64,000 bases of DNA from Pelargonium tetragonum (Eukaryota > Streptophyta > Magnoliopsida > Geraniales > Geraniaceae), in NCBI GenBank assembly GCA_036897445.1, contig JAYMTL010000020.1, forward strand, positions 1 through 64,000, in the 5' to 3' direction. The notes under the pieces were generated by a model. It was not told the origin of the DNA. It was given only the letters and a program-made list of their open reading frames with translations, and searched no databases. A program made the translations under genes and the position numbers. Each line of letters opens with the position of its first letter. Position 1 is the first letter of the stretch. This document shows positions 27,603-39,622 of this stretch, piece after piece.

Positions 27603-28694
27603 ACCCTATTTTCATCACTATATACAATTACATCCGGTTTGCTGGAACTTTTAAATCCCTAACTCGCTTCAACACCAAAAGGACATCCTAATTTGGTATT
27701 AGAGACTTCAGTTTCCGCGCTATGTGTTATCTATATTTACTCTGGTCGACTCTTTGCCGAATTTTACGACCGGGTCCGCTTTTGGAAAAGGTACTAACGG
27801 GGCAGGAATTTCCTATTTTAGTGACGCCATAACTAGACTAGACCCTGATCACAACAAAACTATAATTAGAAATAAACAAAGTAAGTTAAGTAAAATACTA
27901 GATCCGTTCTTTCCTGGTATTGGTTAAAGACCTGCCTATTGAACTATTGAAAAGAGCATGGCCGTATCTCAACTCTAAAAGTGCCCTCATAATAAGACTC
28001 TGCCCTCCTTAGTGCTAGAAAGGGCGCTTATTAAAGGGCAAAAGGTGCTACGACTCCTAAATAAAGGACTCGGGAGATTTCAAGTGTAATATAGCAATAC
28101 GTGGAAATACTTTAGGGGTCCGTGTTAAATGGGTATAGATTAATAATATACGAATTTATGAATCAGAACAAAAGAAAAGGAAAATCTCTTACGGGGATGG
28201 GGATCCCTAACCAGTCTGGTGAATCAAAGCTCTCGGAATTTGATGCGACTAACTCCCTCAGCCACTTTTTCCTTAAAAACAAAACCTAAAGCGACTCGAG
28301 CTCACGACATTCCTTCCTTTATTAGTAGTAAGCATGAATTGCGTATATTTTAGAATTGGAATCTTCCTAAAAGTTTTTAATATATTTATTAGTTAGATCG
28401 AAGGTATGCTTTTAAGTTTTTGCAGCTCAGAAATGTTTAAAATTCAGGGAAGATTATCTATAAGTGTCTATTAGTCAGTTCAGCTATAGCCCTTTTATTT
28501 ATTACTGATCACATCTTCTACCTTGTGTTATGACCTTTAAAACCACAGGAACTTATAAAACGGATGCTTATATCTTTTCTTTAGGAGTACTCTCTTTTTT
28601 TAGGTGTCTATTATTTTCACCTAGTTTTTGACATAATATATTTTACTACATGATAAAAGCGGATTTAAATATACTATAAATCGGGAGAAACCAC

Positions 28695-28708
28695 TATATA
28701 TATATATA
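28695..28708. repeat. (TA)7 dinucleotide run
   Basis: Seven uninterrupted TA units. This is the longest simple dinucleotide run I noticed in the window and is unremarkable for AT-rich organelle DNA. Confidence 0.9.
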
Positions 28709-29379
28709 ACAAACTCTCAGCATATCCTGTAAAAAGACTCTAGCTAAGCCGAACCTCTGGCCCTTACTTAATAGAATGCTTTTAGTAAGTTTTATTATCC
28801 TTGTTGCCCTTATTATGAAGTAAGAGTGAAGTTAGTTCAAATCTCTCTGAGTCTCTTTTCTTGCTGTAGCGCGAATCCTTATAAAGGAAGGCTTTCTATT
28901 TTGTTAACCGAAACTCATTTATTATGGAATAACAACTAACTTCATTTTTTAAGAATTCTCTAGATTACACCTGTAGAGAGACTATACCTTATTTCTCTTT
29001 TCTTTCAACACTCTCGAATTGAGCTATATACCAAGAAATGCTAAAATCTGTCTCTGAGTTCGCCTAACCCCTTTGAATGGATTTTATCCTCTATCACAGA
29101 ATTTGTAAATAATAAACGGATAGACACTTTCACTTAACAGGGACTTACAAGGATCTACGGAGTCTCTCAGAACGCCATCTTTCAGAAAAATCTTTCCTAC
29201 TGAACTGCGGACGCAGGCCTTTCCTTACTTGTTTGCTAAAAAAAATTATAGGGACACTCTTGCTTTTCTATATAATATGTACTTGGTCAGATAGATAAAG
29301 AAATTACTATGCCTGGGAGTTTGACTCTAAAGGACTCTATTCTTTATTATCATTATCGATTGATGGCTTACTTTTTATA

Positions 29380-29451
29380 CTGAAGTTAAGGGATTCGAAC
29401 CTTTGCATGCCGATTCTCTGAATCAATGTTTTACCACTTCGAGATACTCCC
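29380..29451 (-). pseudogene. trnQ: Mitochondrial-type tRNA-Gln(UUG) relic
   Basis: The reverse strand aligns without gaps over 72 nt to the plant mitochondrial trnQ as I remember it, with about 56 identities. The region from the 3' side of the anticodon stem through the T loop is nearly unchanged; it includes CATGCAAAGG followed by loop TTCGAAT. The acceptor stem GGGAGTA/AACTTCA still pairs at 5 of 7 positions, counting one G-U. The anticodon stem TTGAT/ATCGG closes with two G-U pairs. The D stem TCG/AAC no longer pairs. The loop reads TCAGAGA, so U33 is lost and the anticodon would be AGA rather than UUG. It cannot act as tRNA-Gln as written. It is distinct from plastid trnQ, which points to a mitochondrial ancestor. 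No linked gene is seen. Confidence 0.68.
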
Positions 29452-30633
29452 TTATAGTAGAACCTTAAATTTAAATATAGAATGAGAGAAAAGAGATATA
29501 ATACCTGGATAAGTTTTTAGTACCACTACTTTGACTCAAGCAATCCAATGATTGGGATCTCTATTTAAGAGATTTTTCCCGACCCGGGATTTTGAATATT
29601 GAAAAAGAAGTAAACAATGAGAGTTGTTACGTGAACTTGTACTTACCTGCTAAAGGAAGGAGGTAGCTACTCATTTTCTTATCATGAGATGGGAAGGTTT
29701 TGTCATAGTAGATACGAAGTCTCCAAGATTTGAGTTCTGGCTGGACTCAGGAATCTCGTTTGTTCTTTTATATAAAGACTAGAATCTTTTTTTGTAAAGA
29801 CTCTCGTATAAGTACAGGCTGCTACTCAAAATCCATTATGCTTTAGATTTGTGCTTCATAGAATACAAAAAAGCTAGATTCTGCCGTGTGACTTTAACTT
29901 GCTCATACTCATAACAAGTCTAGGCTAGAATTTACTAAAAAGGGTAGCTATATATCAATTAGTTCTTCAAATACAAACGCGGTAACACATAGTTTACTCC
30001 AGTTAGATTTTCAAATTCTTACTGTGAGACCGACCCGGTGCAGATAAGCTTATTACATTCTCTCTTTTGACTTTTCGCTTGCCTATTTGTAATTGGCTTT
30101 AATCGTTAATAAGAGGGCTCTTCCAAATCCAAAGGTGTATACAAAGTTTTCTTTATATTAACATCCTATAAAAATGAAATAGAATCTCAATAAGGAAGAG
30201 GCACTTTTTAGAAAGCCGAGGATGACTGCCAGATTATAAGGTTGGCACAAGTGTTTGCTTAAGTTAAAAGGACCAAGAGCCGCATGCATATACAAAAAGG
30301 GGATTCTCCTTGTCTTGAGCAGGCTAGTTTAAACCTTATTTTGAAATTTTCTGGGAGAACTATAAGAAACGTGCTTTATAGGGGGATCTATCGGCTTTTC
30401 GAGATGGAATAATTTGTACTACCTTTTTAAGACACATGTAAGGAAATATAAGATAATTAAAGGGGTGCTGTAGAAGTTTATATAGCAAAAAAAGTCATTG
30501 TAATTACTGGGGCTACTTGTGGGGTCTACGCCTTCAAAATAAAATGAAGTGCAACCTTTATTAACTAAAAAAGTGCTTTCTTATACCTACCAGAAAGGGG
30601 AAGCGGGATTAACTTAATAATGATTATAAATAT

Positions 30634-30658
30634 CGTACTTTGTATAAGATAAAGTACG
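30634..30658. other. Hairpin with a perfect 8-bp stem
   Basis: CGTACTTT (30634-30641) and AAAGTACG (30651-30658) are perfectly complementary around a 9-base loop. No T run follows, so it does not look like a bacterial-type terminator. In plant mitochondria stem-loops can mark transcript 3' ends, but no gene is close. Confidence 0.5.
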
Positions 30659-30863
30659 CTATAAGAGTCCTGAGGAAAAGGAGCTGTAAAAGTCCTAGTC
30701 CCTTTACAATATTCTATTTGTCTCGCTAAATTAAGAAAGGTCGAGATCCTCTAAGTAGAACAAAGTAACCAACCACAATTGCGCGCTTAGGTCTGTAATG
30801 TATAAGACTAGAAAGACTCCCTTTCCCTCCATTAGGAAAACCCTTTTATATTCCTAAACATAA

Positions 30864-30884
30864 CACCCCAAGGAGTCTGGGGTG
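30864..30884. other. GC-rich hairpin, 7-bp stem
   Basis: CACCCCA (30864-30870) pairs with TGGGGTG (30878-30884) across the 7-base loop AGGAGTC. It is one of the most GC-rich stems in the window. No T run and no gene adjoin it. Confidence 0.5.
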
Positions 30885-33800
30885 CTCTTATAAACAATAT
30901 ACTACTCATGTATAACAGAGTACCGAATAAAGGCAAAAGCTAAACGAAATAAAACAAGTAAATATGTAGTAGACCACAACAAACTTTAAGAAAAAGCAGG
31001 AATCAAAGTAAGGCGGGTTTCTCCCCGAGATTCAGTTACCCCGGAATTTCCTTTTTTATAGGTATAATACTAGAGGATTTGCTGGGTTCAGTAAAGAAAA
31101 AAGAAAGGGTTCCCCCATTCCGGCTTTATAGCTGCTTAGTTTTAGCAAGCCTTCCACGGGTTGTTTAGTACCTCTAACACCTAGGGTTCTCCCAAAATCA
31201 TTTATCAAAGGATGCTCGTGCAAAAACTTTTATATGTAACTGTGTATCTTTCTAACTATAAATATTATCTTTCCTGCTTACTCCTTAAGTAAGTCGTTTT
31301 CTTGCTCTAAGAATTCGTATTCCCTCCCCTTAGACGAGAAATCCTTCTAACCTTATAGTAAGGGGTTTTCTAGATTCTCTTTTTCTAATATTTCATATCT
31401 TCTGCGTCGTCCTCTGACTTAGATACACTTGGTAGTGGGCCGATAAAGCTGTATTGAGGATCTAAATTTGTTGTTATACAAAACTCCCCAAATAGAGAAT
31501 TTTTTACCTAAAAAATAGAAAACTAAACTAATGGGCAGGTTAAGAAAGGGTCAATCTTTATATAATTTGTTTGCCTTTTTCAAAGCAAGACTTATTTAAT
31601 TTAGGCTTAGAATCCCGAGCCCTCTGCCTAATAACTAGAAAGAAAGCTTGCTTGAGTCCCACTTATCACGGAGTCGTGCAGCCCGAAAAATTTTTATACG
31701 TAAGGCTGAAGAAGTTCCTAATAAAGAAACTAAACTTGAGGGATCCCTAACAATATACCACTTGTCTCGGGAGTTTAAGAATTAGTAAGAAGAGGCGTGA
31801 TGTCAAAGGTCCTCTACTAGGGAAAATTAGGCCCAAATCTGATATACAAAAACCTTTGACTTAGTTACTTAACCAGGCGCAGGGCCCCTTCCCTCTTCCC
31901 TAAGGAGACTTATAAACCAAAACTTATTTTACTCTAAAATTCTTATAGACTCATATTTTTTACTTTTTTGCAGAGTCCCCTATTTTTTGTAAAAGGTGCC
32001 CCTCGATTCTTTATGAATTCTCCTTTTTTTAATTGATTTTACTCGACTTTTCAGTAGAACTTCGTAATATGCCAGGATAGCCTTGGCCTTGTTATAGATG
32101 CAAAACTCAAAGTTTTGCTCCTATGAGACTCTTATAAACCTGAAGTTTTACCTTAATTTTAGGAACCTCCCGCCCACAACGCGTACCTAATAAGACTCTA
32201 TTTTTATCAAAAAGAAAAAAGCCCCTTTTAGACTAGTGCATATATACAAAGTATATTCTATAGCAATTCCAACAAGTCCTTGTTAGAGACGAGCCTTCGG
32301 AGTCCTTGCTAAACTCTTGGTCAAGTAAGAAACATTCAAAACTGCAAGGTAAGTTTTTGCACAGGGTACTCCACCCAGGTTAGCCAAATATTTTACTAAA
32401 TTAAGAGATTTGAGTCCATTTATAGTAAAAAAAGACTTCTTTAAGTAGCTAAGTCTTGGCAATTACGGATTCCTTTGGCTCTTGAAATAGAAAATTGCTT
32501 AACAGGGTCTGTAAAACAACTGAGTATATGATTCTATATAGTCCAAAGACGAGTAAGTATAAAAAAGGGGGGTCTCCCTCGTGGAGCTTGTAGAATTTTC
32601 AGATATTTTTGTTCTGCCGTTAAGGTTATTTTAGATAATCGCTTAGATAGAAAGAGATAAACTTTTTTGCTATTTATAGTTTTGCTCTTCCTTGTACTTG
32701 TAGTTGAAAAGAAGCGTCCCATAATAACGCCGTGATTAAAGCTCCATTTAGGATAACGCTGTCCGGTATAATTTACAACAAGAAAGCACAGATTCAAGAC
32801 CTTTTTTCTTTACAACAAAGGAGTTATTGGGCAAATCGATAAGGTATGCTAAAAAAGACTATTTCGAATGGGTGCTCCCTTCAGTTTCAATCCTGCTATT
32901 CTACTAAAAAAACCTTGCGTAAGGAAATTACCCCTATGCCCACCCCTACTCAGTAAATTGAATTCATGGGAAATACCCGGATATCCTTGTACATGAATAT
33001 CTTTATTGTATAGAAGCCCGGAGTCATTTAATATTATAAGAGAGGGCCTTCTCTTTGTGCGAAAAGCTTTTAACTTTTTGTTAAATTTCCTCAAATAGAG
33101 TAGAATCTTAGTCTTGAGCTGAAAGCGCCTTTCTTGTTAATATTTTGTCAAGCAAGAATTTCTAAAAATTCGCAGGTTTTTTGATCATTTAGAATGTGCT
33201 TTATCTAAACTCGCCTTCTTCAAAAATTCTCTAGAGAAAATGAACAATACAATAACCCAGTTTTGGGGCTTACTAAACCTGTTTTTTTGTAGATGCAGCT
33301 CTGTTATACAATAAAAACTATTCAGTATATTTCCAAAATTTCGAATCCATTATTTATGCTTTTACTAGAACTAGAAATGGATCGGTTGCTCTTCCACTTT
33401 GGAAAAGGCAATTGCCTTGCTGCTTGAAAATGCATGGGCCCTAAACTCTTTAACAAATGTATAAGGCACTAGAAAAGATATAAAACGTAGAAAAAAGCCC
33501 TGAAATGCTATAACTAGGGAATACTCTTAAAGCATTCTAACTCGACAAGAAATCTCCTTTTTAATTCTGGGGTACGGCCTGTAAAAAAAGGTTTTGTTAT
33601 TGAAAAGTAAACTATAAGTATTCCTTTGTAAATGGGTTAACTTTTATGGAGGTACTTCTATCCCAAAAGGAAAAGAGAAACCCTATACTTTATGAAAAGC
33701 TTAGTAATAAAGACTCTAATCAGCGGGCACTTCTCTTTATATCTCTTATAGTTAAGGATTTGCCCTTGTTGGTTAAGTCTCTCTTATGTTATTTTGTATA

Positions 33801-35544
33801 GATTCCGTAAGGGCTCCTATTTTAGTGCTTCTGGCAGGGAAATTTTGACTTTGTAACCTCGTTTAGTAAAAGGGTTACTTGGATAGAAAAGGAATGCGCG
33901 AGTTCAAAAGCCCTTCCCTAGAAAGTGCTCCTTAGATAGTGCTAGTTGAATTCCATTAAGCTTATTCTACAAGAAGTCTAAAGAAGAAGTCCCCTTTTGA
34001 AACTTTTGCAGTGTATCTACTTACAAGCTTTATGACTCTAGCAAGCTTAGGTTTCCTTTATAACTTTAGAAGTGGAACCCTTTTCAAAACTAGATTTCAA
34101 AAGGATTTTAGGACTGAGTATTCGCTTAAGAAAAGAGGACCTCCCAGCTAGGAAACGCGGGGTAGAAGTCTAGTAGAAAGTATCTACCGATATATTAAAA
34201 CAACTTAAAGTCATAATGAAAGCTACCAGGCCTTTCCCTGCGCTATCTGTTCTATTTCTTTTTGTTAGAGTGTTCAACCCAAAAGGCCCCGCTCGCTATA
34301 AGAATTCAACAGGGAAGCACCGCAGTTTATAGAGCGAAATTCCCTAAATAATTTTTAACATTTCTAATATCCTTAGCTTGAGAAGAATGTCTCATATACC
34401 CTATTGAAAACCCTTTTTATAAAGTACGCATAAACTAAGAATTCCTGCAAAGTTTAAGGAGTCCTATTCTCTAGTTTAAAACCCTTATAGAATAAAATAT
34501 AAGCAGTATCGTAGTCGTAGAAAATTTTATTTAGATCTTTTTGCTTGGAATTCCTAATAAGGAATACAAAGATTATGATACTATAATTACATGGAAACTC
34601 TGAAGATTTAGTACCTGAAAAGAAAAATAACATTTACTGCATAAAAGGAGACCCTAATCTAGCTTTTAATCTTTCTAGAAGTTATTATAACTCTGACTTT
34701 TCAAAGTTCTATCATAACGAAAATGTATCGGATAAAAAGTTCCTCTTTTAGGGGTTCTTTAATCCAAAGAATGATGTTTTTACTGATTTACGAACTTGTT
34801 ACAGATTTTTCTTTCTTGAAGCATAGCTTAATAGGATTGACTCTTTTGTTATAAACCTTTCTGTGAAAAGTTCTATATAAAAGCAAAGAAGCTCTTTTTT
34901 ATTAATTTATTTACTAAAACTGAGACTAAAGAAAACGTGGAAACACGTTAGGAAAGTAGTTTAAAGAAGTTGGGATCCCTAGTAGGTATAATTCATTTTT
35001 AGTGATATTAATCCTTTTGGACAATTTAGAGGAATCCGATGAAAACTTGGGGTCACCATATTAATTAAATTAACCCCTTTTTAAGTATTTCTTAATGCTT
35101 CTTATATCGGGTTTTAGCTGCGTTCTCAATTCTAACTAAGTGTAAAAAAGAAGGATAGTGTCCGTTGCAGGTATAGGGTAGTAGAGAATTAAGCTTTCGC
35201 CTAGTAGGAATTGCATGTCTTTTTTAATGTTTAAAAAGTACTTAGCTATACTCTATAAGGTTTCTCTATTAAACTCTATTCCACAAGTAACTAAAAAAGA
35301 CTTAATAGTAATATACTAAAACGACTACTCCCTAATCCTAATAAGATGGGAATACATTAGTTCCAAAGCACAGGGAACCATAAAGCGGGTCTAGCTGCAA
35401 TAAGAAGCTCCTACTACTACGATAGATATCAGAGCTCTTCCTAAATCTTAGGATCCTGATACAGACTAACAAAGTAAATACAAAAGTCAAGAAGATCAAT
35501 AAGAAGTGGGTATCTCTGTTATCAATGTACCATTCTAATTGCTA

Positions 35545-35620
35545 GTAACATAAACCTCCCTCTCTACACGTTCCGGTCGGTAAGAAGAATTCTTTCCTAC
35601 ATCTATAAGTATAAGGTTTC
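35545..35620 (+). repeat. Possible dispersed repeat unit around GTCGGTAAGAA
   Basis: GTTCCGGTCGGTAAGAA at 35570-35586 resembles GTTCCAGTCGGTAGGAA at 10928-10944 (+) and GTTTTAGTCGGTAAGAA at 60314-60330 (-). The copies near 35.57 and 60.3 kb also share an upstream ACCTCC and a downstream TATAAGGTTT segment in the same order. Each 17-base core alone is within chance expectation for this composition; the collinear flanks are the main support. The piece lies just upstream of repeat copy A. Confidence 0.4.
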
Positions 35621-35636
35621 TTTCCTATCTATATCA

Positions 35637-35750
35637 GTAACAGTTAAAGCAAAAGAGGAATATACCTTATTTAGAATCACAAGGTAATAAGGTTATTCCT
35701 TAGTTATTTGGCAATTAGGTAATCCAAGGAAATCTCATTAACAGATAGCT
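35637..35750 (+). repeat. Diverged direct repeat, copy A
   Basis: Three blocks in this copy recur in the same order in copy B, about 0.9 kb downstream. The block at 35655-35671 (GAGGAATATACCTTATT) matches at 16 of 17 positions. The block at 35675-35689 (AATCACAAGGTAATA) matches at 14 of 15. The 23-base block at 35728-35750, containing CTCATTAACAGATAGCT, matches at 21 of 23. Collinear matches this good are far beyond chance. The spacing between blocks differs from copy B by indels, including a one-base change in an A run, so neither copy looks under coding constraint. The strand is purine-rich. Confidence 0.75.
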
Positions 35751-36232
35751 GTATTACAAGTTCGTAGCGCTTTAGAGTATAGCCTAACCAACCCGAAAGA
35801 AAGGTTCTAAGATTCTAAAACATATGAAAATAGGCGTTAAAAGCTCTAAAAAGGAAAACTTAAGAGACCTCTTTCTTAGCAAGTTAAAATATTTTGGATA
35901 GTAAGTTCGGGGTTATCCAAGTCCTCAATCTTTGTTAGCCTTCTTTTTTGTGAAAGTCTTTACTTTAGTGTGTAAATAAAAATGAGAGTCTTTTTTTAGG
36001 GTAAAAGCAGCGAACTCCCTAAATTTCATTTAAAGTTTTTTCTTTGGCTATAGCGTTTGTAAGTAGATACTATCTAAAACTACCTTACTTCACCCGTCCT
36101 CCACTACGCTGCAGTTGGGAACAATAATTTACTCTTATCCTCTCTAAGCAAGCTTACCTCCATACTCCTAAAAAAGGCAGGTGGAATCTTCCTTAACAAA
36201 TAAAGATATACTACTAATAGGTAATATAAGCA

Positions 36233-36248
36233 TCCCTATATATAGGGA
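36233..36248. repeat. 16-bp perfect palindrome
   Basis: TCCCTATATATAGGGA is a perfect palindrome inside the purine-rich repeat core, upstream of repeat copy B. It can extrude as a hairpin or bind a symmetric protein; nothing nearby favours either. Confidence 0.7.
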
Positions 36249-36534
36249 ATACAGGTACAAGTATAGCTACAATAGGTACGGAGAACCATAAGAACAAGAG
36301 TAAGAAGTCTTACTAAGACTAAAGAAAGCTATGAAGATATAGGTGTAGCTGTTAATAAAAGTATGCAGATACGAAGTAAGAAGTCAATACGAGGAGTCTT
36401 TTAAAGAAGAAGATAGCAAGAGGAAAAAAGTATGTTTATCTAGAATTACATATCCTATATACGGCTCTGTCCTTCCGTGTCAGTAACGGGACTGTAGGAA
36501 TAACCTTACCAACCCTATATACTCTAAGCTCTAT

Positions 36535-36700
36535 AGTAATAAGAACAAAAGCAAAAAGAGGAATATGCCTTATTAATTAAGTAAGACAATCACAAGGTAT
36601 TATATAATATAAAACTTATGTTGTTAAGTTCTTCCCTGTAACCTATTGGGTAATAAAAAAATGAAGGAAAGCTCATTAATAGATAGCTCTATATATGTTT
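36535..36700 (+). repeat. Diverged direct repeat, copy B
   Basis: This is the partner of copy A. Its blocks are at 36558-36574 (GAGGAATATGCCTTATT), 36588-36602 (AATCACAAGGTATTA) and 36666-36688 (containing CTCATTAATAGATAGCT). It is longer than copy A because bases are added between the second and third blocks. Copies in direct orientation 0.9 kb apart suggest an old segmental duplication or two remnants of a dispersed element. I recognise no family, terminal repeat or reading frame. Confidence 0.75.
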
Positions 36701-37592
36701 TATTGTTCTAGGTCTGTAGAGCTAGCCTTAACGCCCAGTAATTAACCCCTCTCCTTCCTTAGGAAAGTCCAAGTACAGGTAAGTTAAAGAATACAAAAGT
36801 TTTCAAGGTAGACCGGTTTTAGCAAACTTATAAAAAAAGCTATAGTGGGTTCTTTTACATTGTTATAATGCATCTGGATTCGTTGTCTTTTAGTTCTTTT
36901 ATTATTGAAAGCATTTACTTAAGTTTAAAAGAGTACTAGAAATTTTTAGTTACAGCAGCAGCTCCTTTGTTTCCAGGTTTTCTAGTAAAGCTCCTAAATT
37001 GTTAGGGAATATAAAGATTTTGCTGCTAATAAAATAAATACAAGAACTTAATGTATATTATAGTATATAAAACGAGGTAGGTTTCCTTATTTCCAATTAG
37101 TCAGTTAAAGTGACATTCTCGGTGGGTTTTGCAAGCAGGGTTTTTCGGGAAAGCCCATTCAATTTATCCAAACCGAAAAAACTCTTTTTGTATCGGTAGA
37201 ATTCCCGGCCTCAAGAGGGAAAAAACACGGAAAATCTTTAATATATAATATTACCTAATTTTTCTGGAAATGGAAGCCAGCTATACTAGTAAAACGTGAG
37301 GACTTTGACCGATAAAGCATTACCTACTTTTTCTGGAGGCGGGCTCTATATACAAAATCCGTTTTCTTACTTTTCTCGTAGTGGAAAGATGAACAGTAAA
37401 AAGTTGACTTTCTCTTCTTAGAGCCAACCTTAGGTTTCCTCATTTTAATGAAAAAAGTAGGATGACTATAGCTGTGAAACTCTTCCAATCTGAGTCATAA
37501 TTGAAATGAAGTAAAGTGGCAAGTCTCAAGTTAGGTCTAGCTCTAAAGAGGTCTTGTAAATAAGGTAATGTTTATATTACGGATAGGCACAG

Positions 37593-37610
37593 GATACAGA
37601 CTAAGAAAGT
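37593..37610 (+). repeat. Short match to the repeat core near 35.46 kb
   Basis: GATACAGACTAAGAAAGT here matches GATACAGACTAACAAAGT at 35458-35475 in 17 of 18 positions. The surrounding 37.56-37.70 kb is purine-rich on the same strand, like the repeat core at 35.4-36.7 kb. A single 17 of 18 match in an AT-rich 64 kb window is not conclusive, so membership in one family is only suggested by position and strand bias. Confidence 0.35.
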
Positions 37611-38665
37611 GGTAGTTATAGAGATAGGTATGATAGAGAATCAAGCTATGAGTAAGAGTAAGATACAAAGTTTATAGGTAGGCTTATGAGACAAGTAAAC
37701 TTTGTTTCGTCACTTCTGAATCCTCGTTTATTGAAACTATTTACTTCAAATGTATAATGTACAGTATCCCTCCAGCCCTGAAGTTGAAGCATAAAGGTTG
37801 GAGTTAATTCTTGTTTTTTTCTCTCAAGTTCCTAGGCTTCTAGTCAGGCTTTTTCTCTGGGATCTCTGCAAATTCTTTAAATATATGAATATCCTGTTAC
37901 AAAAGCTACTGACAAGACTCCTTTATTACTTTTTGCTTTACCTACCTATACGGATTCGACAATTTTGACTTCTTACTTTATACATTAGATTCGTGTTTGA
38001 GCTTATAAAGGGCTAGGTTTCCGCTGTTTCTATTCTATACTTTTCTAGTATTGCTCTCGAAGCTCTCGATTTTTCTATAAATCCTTTTTGGGACTATAGA
38101 AATGCTCCTACGTTTGGTTTCAGAGTCTTCCGCCAGCTACTGTTACTGTATAGTACTTTTAAGAGTACAAGTTTCAGGATTCGACCCAGTCCCGTTAAAA
38201 GTTAAAGGAGTCGGTATCCTAATAAGTTCGGAATTTTGGATAGGGGCCTGACTTAGAAGCCGGTTAAATGTAGTTAATGATATAGCCCCCCCTTTTTTTT
38301 TTAGGGTTTCCTCATTCTTTTGTACCAATGCTAGTTAAGAATATCTGTCCGAGACTAAGAGTTTCCATAATCCATAATAGTATATAATATGTCCTATTAT
38401 TACATATAAGGCCCTCTAAGGCGCCTTGCTGAGTTAAAGCTTAGCGATTTAGGAGTAGTGCCTAGGGAACCCTTCTTTTTTGCAAAGTCATAATAAAAGA
38501 TCGGGGAATTCAAAAAGAAGTATATAATAGATACGAGGAGTAAGAAAATCCGATAAACCCAATTAGTATAAAAATTCTTTCCTTTTTGAAGAAAATTCAA
38601 AGACTTTTTTAAGAACCCAGGAAAATCAACAAGCCAAGCCCTTTTAATGCTTGCTTTAATTGTAT

Positions 38666-38677
38666 CTCCTACGGGAG
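38666..38677. other. CTCC-TACG-GGAG mini-hairpin
   Basis: A four-pair stem closed C-G over loop TACG forms a stable UNCG-type tetraloop in RNA. The 12 bases equal the universal small-subunit rRNA helix near E. coli position 340. Downstream similarity to rRNA is poor, so an rRNA origin is only a possibility. Confidence 0.3.
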
Positions 38678-39548
38678 TTTTACCAATAAGAAATTTAGAC
38701 GCCAGGTGAGGCGCAGTCGGTATCTCTTGCCTAATTTAGAACAGACCCTTTTTTGATCCCTTAGCTAATAAAATCAAGCTTGTCCGGTTTATACACTAGG
38801 ATCCTACTATATCCTACATCGTTTTTAGAGGCAGCTCCTAATATATAAGTTTTCAGGAGACTTTTTCCTGTTATTAATATAATGTACTTTAGCCGACTCC
38901 CAGATATATAATAAGAATAAGGGTTAAGGTATTTCTTTAACTTAAGAAGTTTTGCAGGAGGTTCCTCGGAAGCTCCAATAGGGGCTCCTTGATCTGACAA
39001 ATACGACCCATGAATAAATTGTAATAAAGGGATTTCCTATAGTATAAGCGGGTTGCTTTTTCAAGTTTCCCTAGTTTTTTTGAATGCTCGGGATTCCCTT
39101 GCTTTTAAAGAAAACCCTAGAATCCTAAATAACCTTGTTATTGTCCAGTTCCTCCTAAAAAAGAAAATCAAGCTTTTATTTTAGTTGCCCCTTATTATAT
39201 TCAAATTGTACAAGCCCTCTCGAGAAATATCTAAAAAGAAGAGAAGACTTTTAAATAATAGAGCTTTTGTAAGTAAGAACTCAAAAGCAATAGATAAAAG
39301 GAGTTCATCCCTATTGTTGTAAGGTTTCTTCCTTTACCGGTACCGGGGATTGTAAAGAAGTACTGTAAACCCTTTGCACAGCTCTATCTAAAAGCCATGA
39401 CACTTATTACCGTTTTCTAACTGACTTAACTTAATTGACTAGAAAGCTAAGGATTTTTGGAACCGGCTCATGTTTTCCACTGGTTGATCAGACCTTGAGT
39501 AGACATTCAGTGAGTATCTTTGTGAAAGCTAGAATGTAGGATTGACCA

Positions 39549-39622
39549 CTTCTAAGACCCTATTCGAACCTACGACGCAGAATCTAAAGGAGGAGCGCTC
39601 TAACCAAGGAGAATTGGGATTA
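39549..39622 (-). pseudogene. Decayed tRNA gene, identity unclear
   Basis: On the reverse strand a D-loop signature TTGGTTAGAGC is followed 28 nt later by a T-arm signature, GTAGG with loop TTCGAAT. This is the exact spacing of mitochondrial trnF and several other class I tRNAs, and finding both at that distance by chance is very unlikely. The 3' half of the T stem (AGGGT) no longer pairs with GTAGG, and I cannot fold a five-pair anticodon stem. The coordinates are set by counting a 74-nt tRNA around these two signatures. The segment GCGTC before the T arm resembles the variable region of trnF, but the anticodon loop does not read GAA. I therefore leave it unnamed. Confidence 0.5.

Larger units (their letters stand above)
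21601..29379. other. Non-coding stretch with a purine-rich reverse-strand piece
   Basis: No gene was recognised. From about 22665 to 22850 the reverse strand is purine-rich and holds AAGAGTAAGAAGTCT (22688-22702), which recurs at 36296-36310 (+). GGAGCTCC octamers lie at 24167-24174 and 24833-24840 and a GGGATCCC at 28200-28207. A perfect 12-bp palindrome TCCTTTAAAGGA lies at 26704-26715. Confidence 0.55.
29452..35390. other. Non-coding stretch
   Basis: Apart from two hairpins listed separately, I see no gene or long repeat. GGGATCCC octamers lie at 31740-31747 and 34972-34979. Reverse-strand frames of 81-87 codons (32534-33094) have no recognisable product and no start signal. Confidence 0.6.

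Noticed and set aside
32534-33094. Two adjacent reverse-strand frames of 81 and 87 codons
   Set aside because: They have different frames, no shared family, no start signals, and fit the chance length distribution.
38143-38330. Reverse-strand GGGTCGAATCCTG near CTTTTAAC, recalling trnK
   Set aside because: The spacing between the two strings is far too short and no stem pairs.
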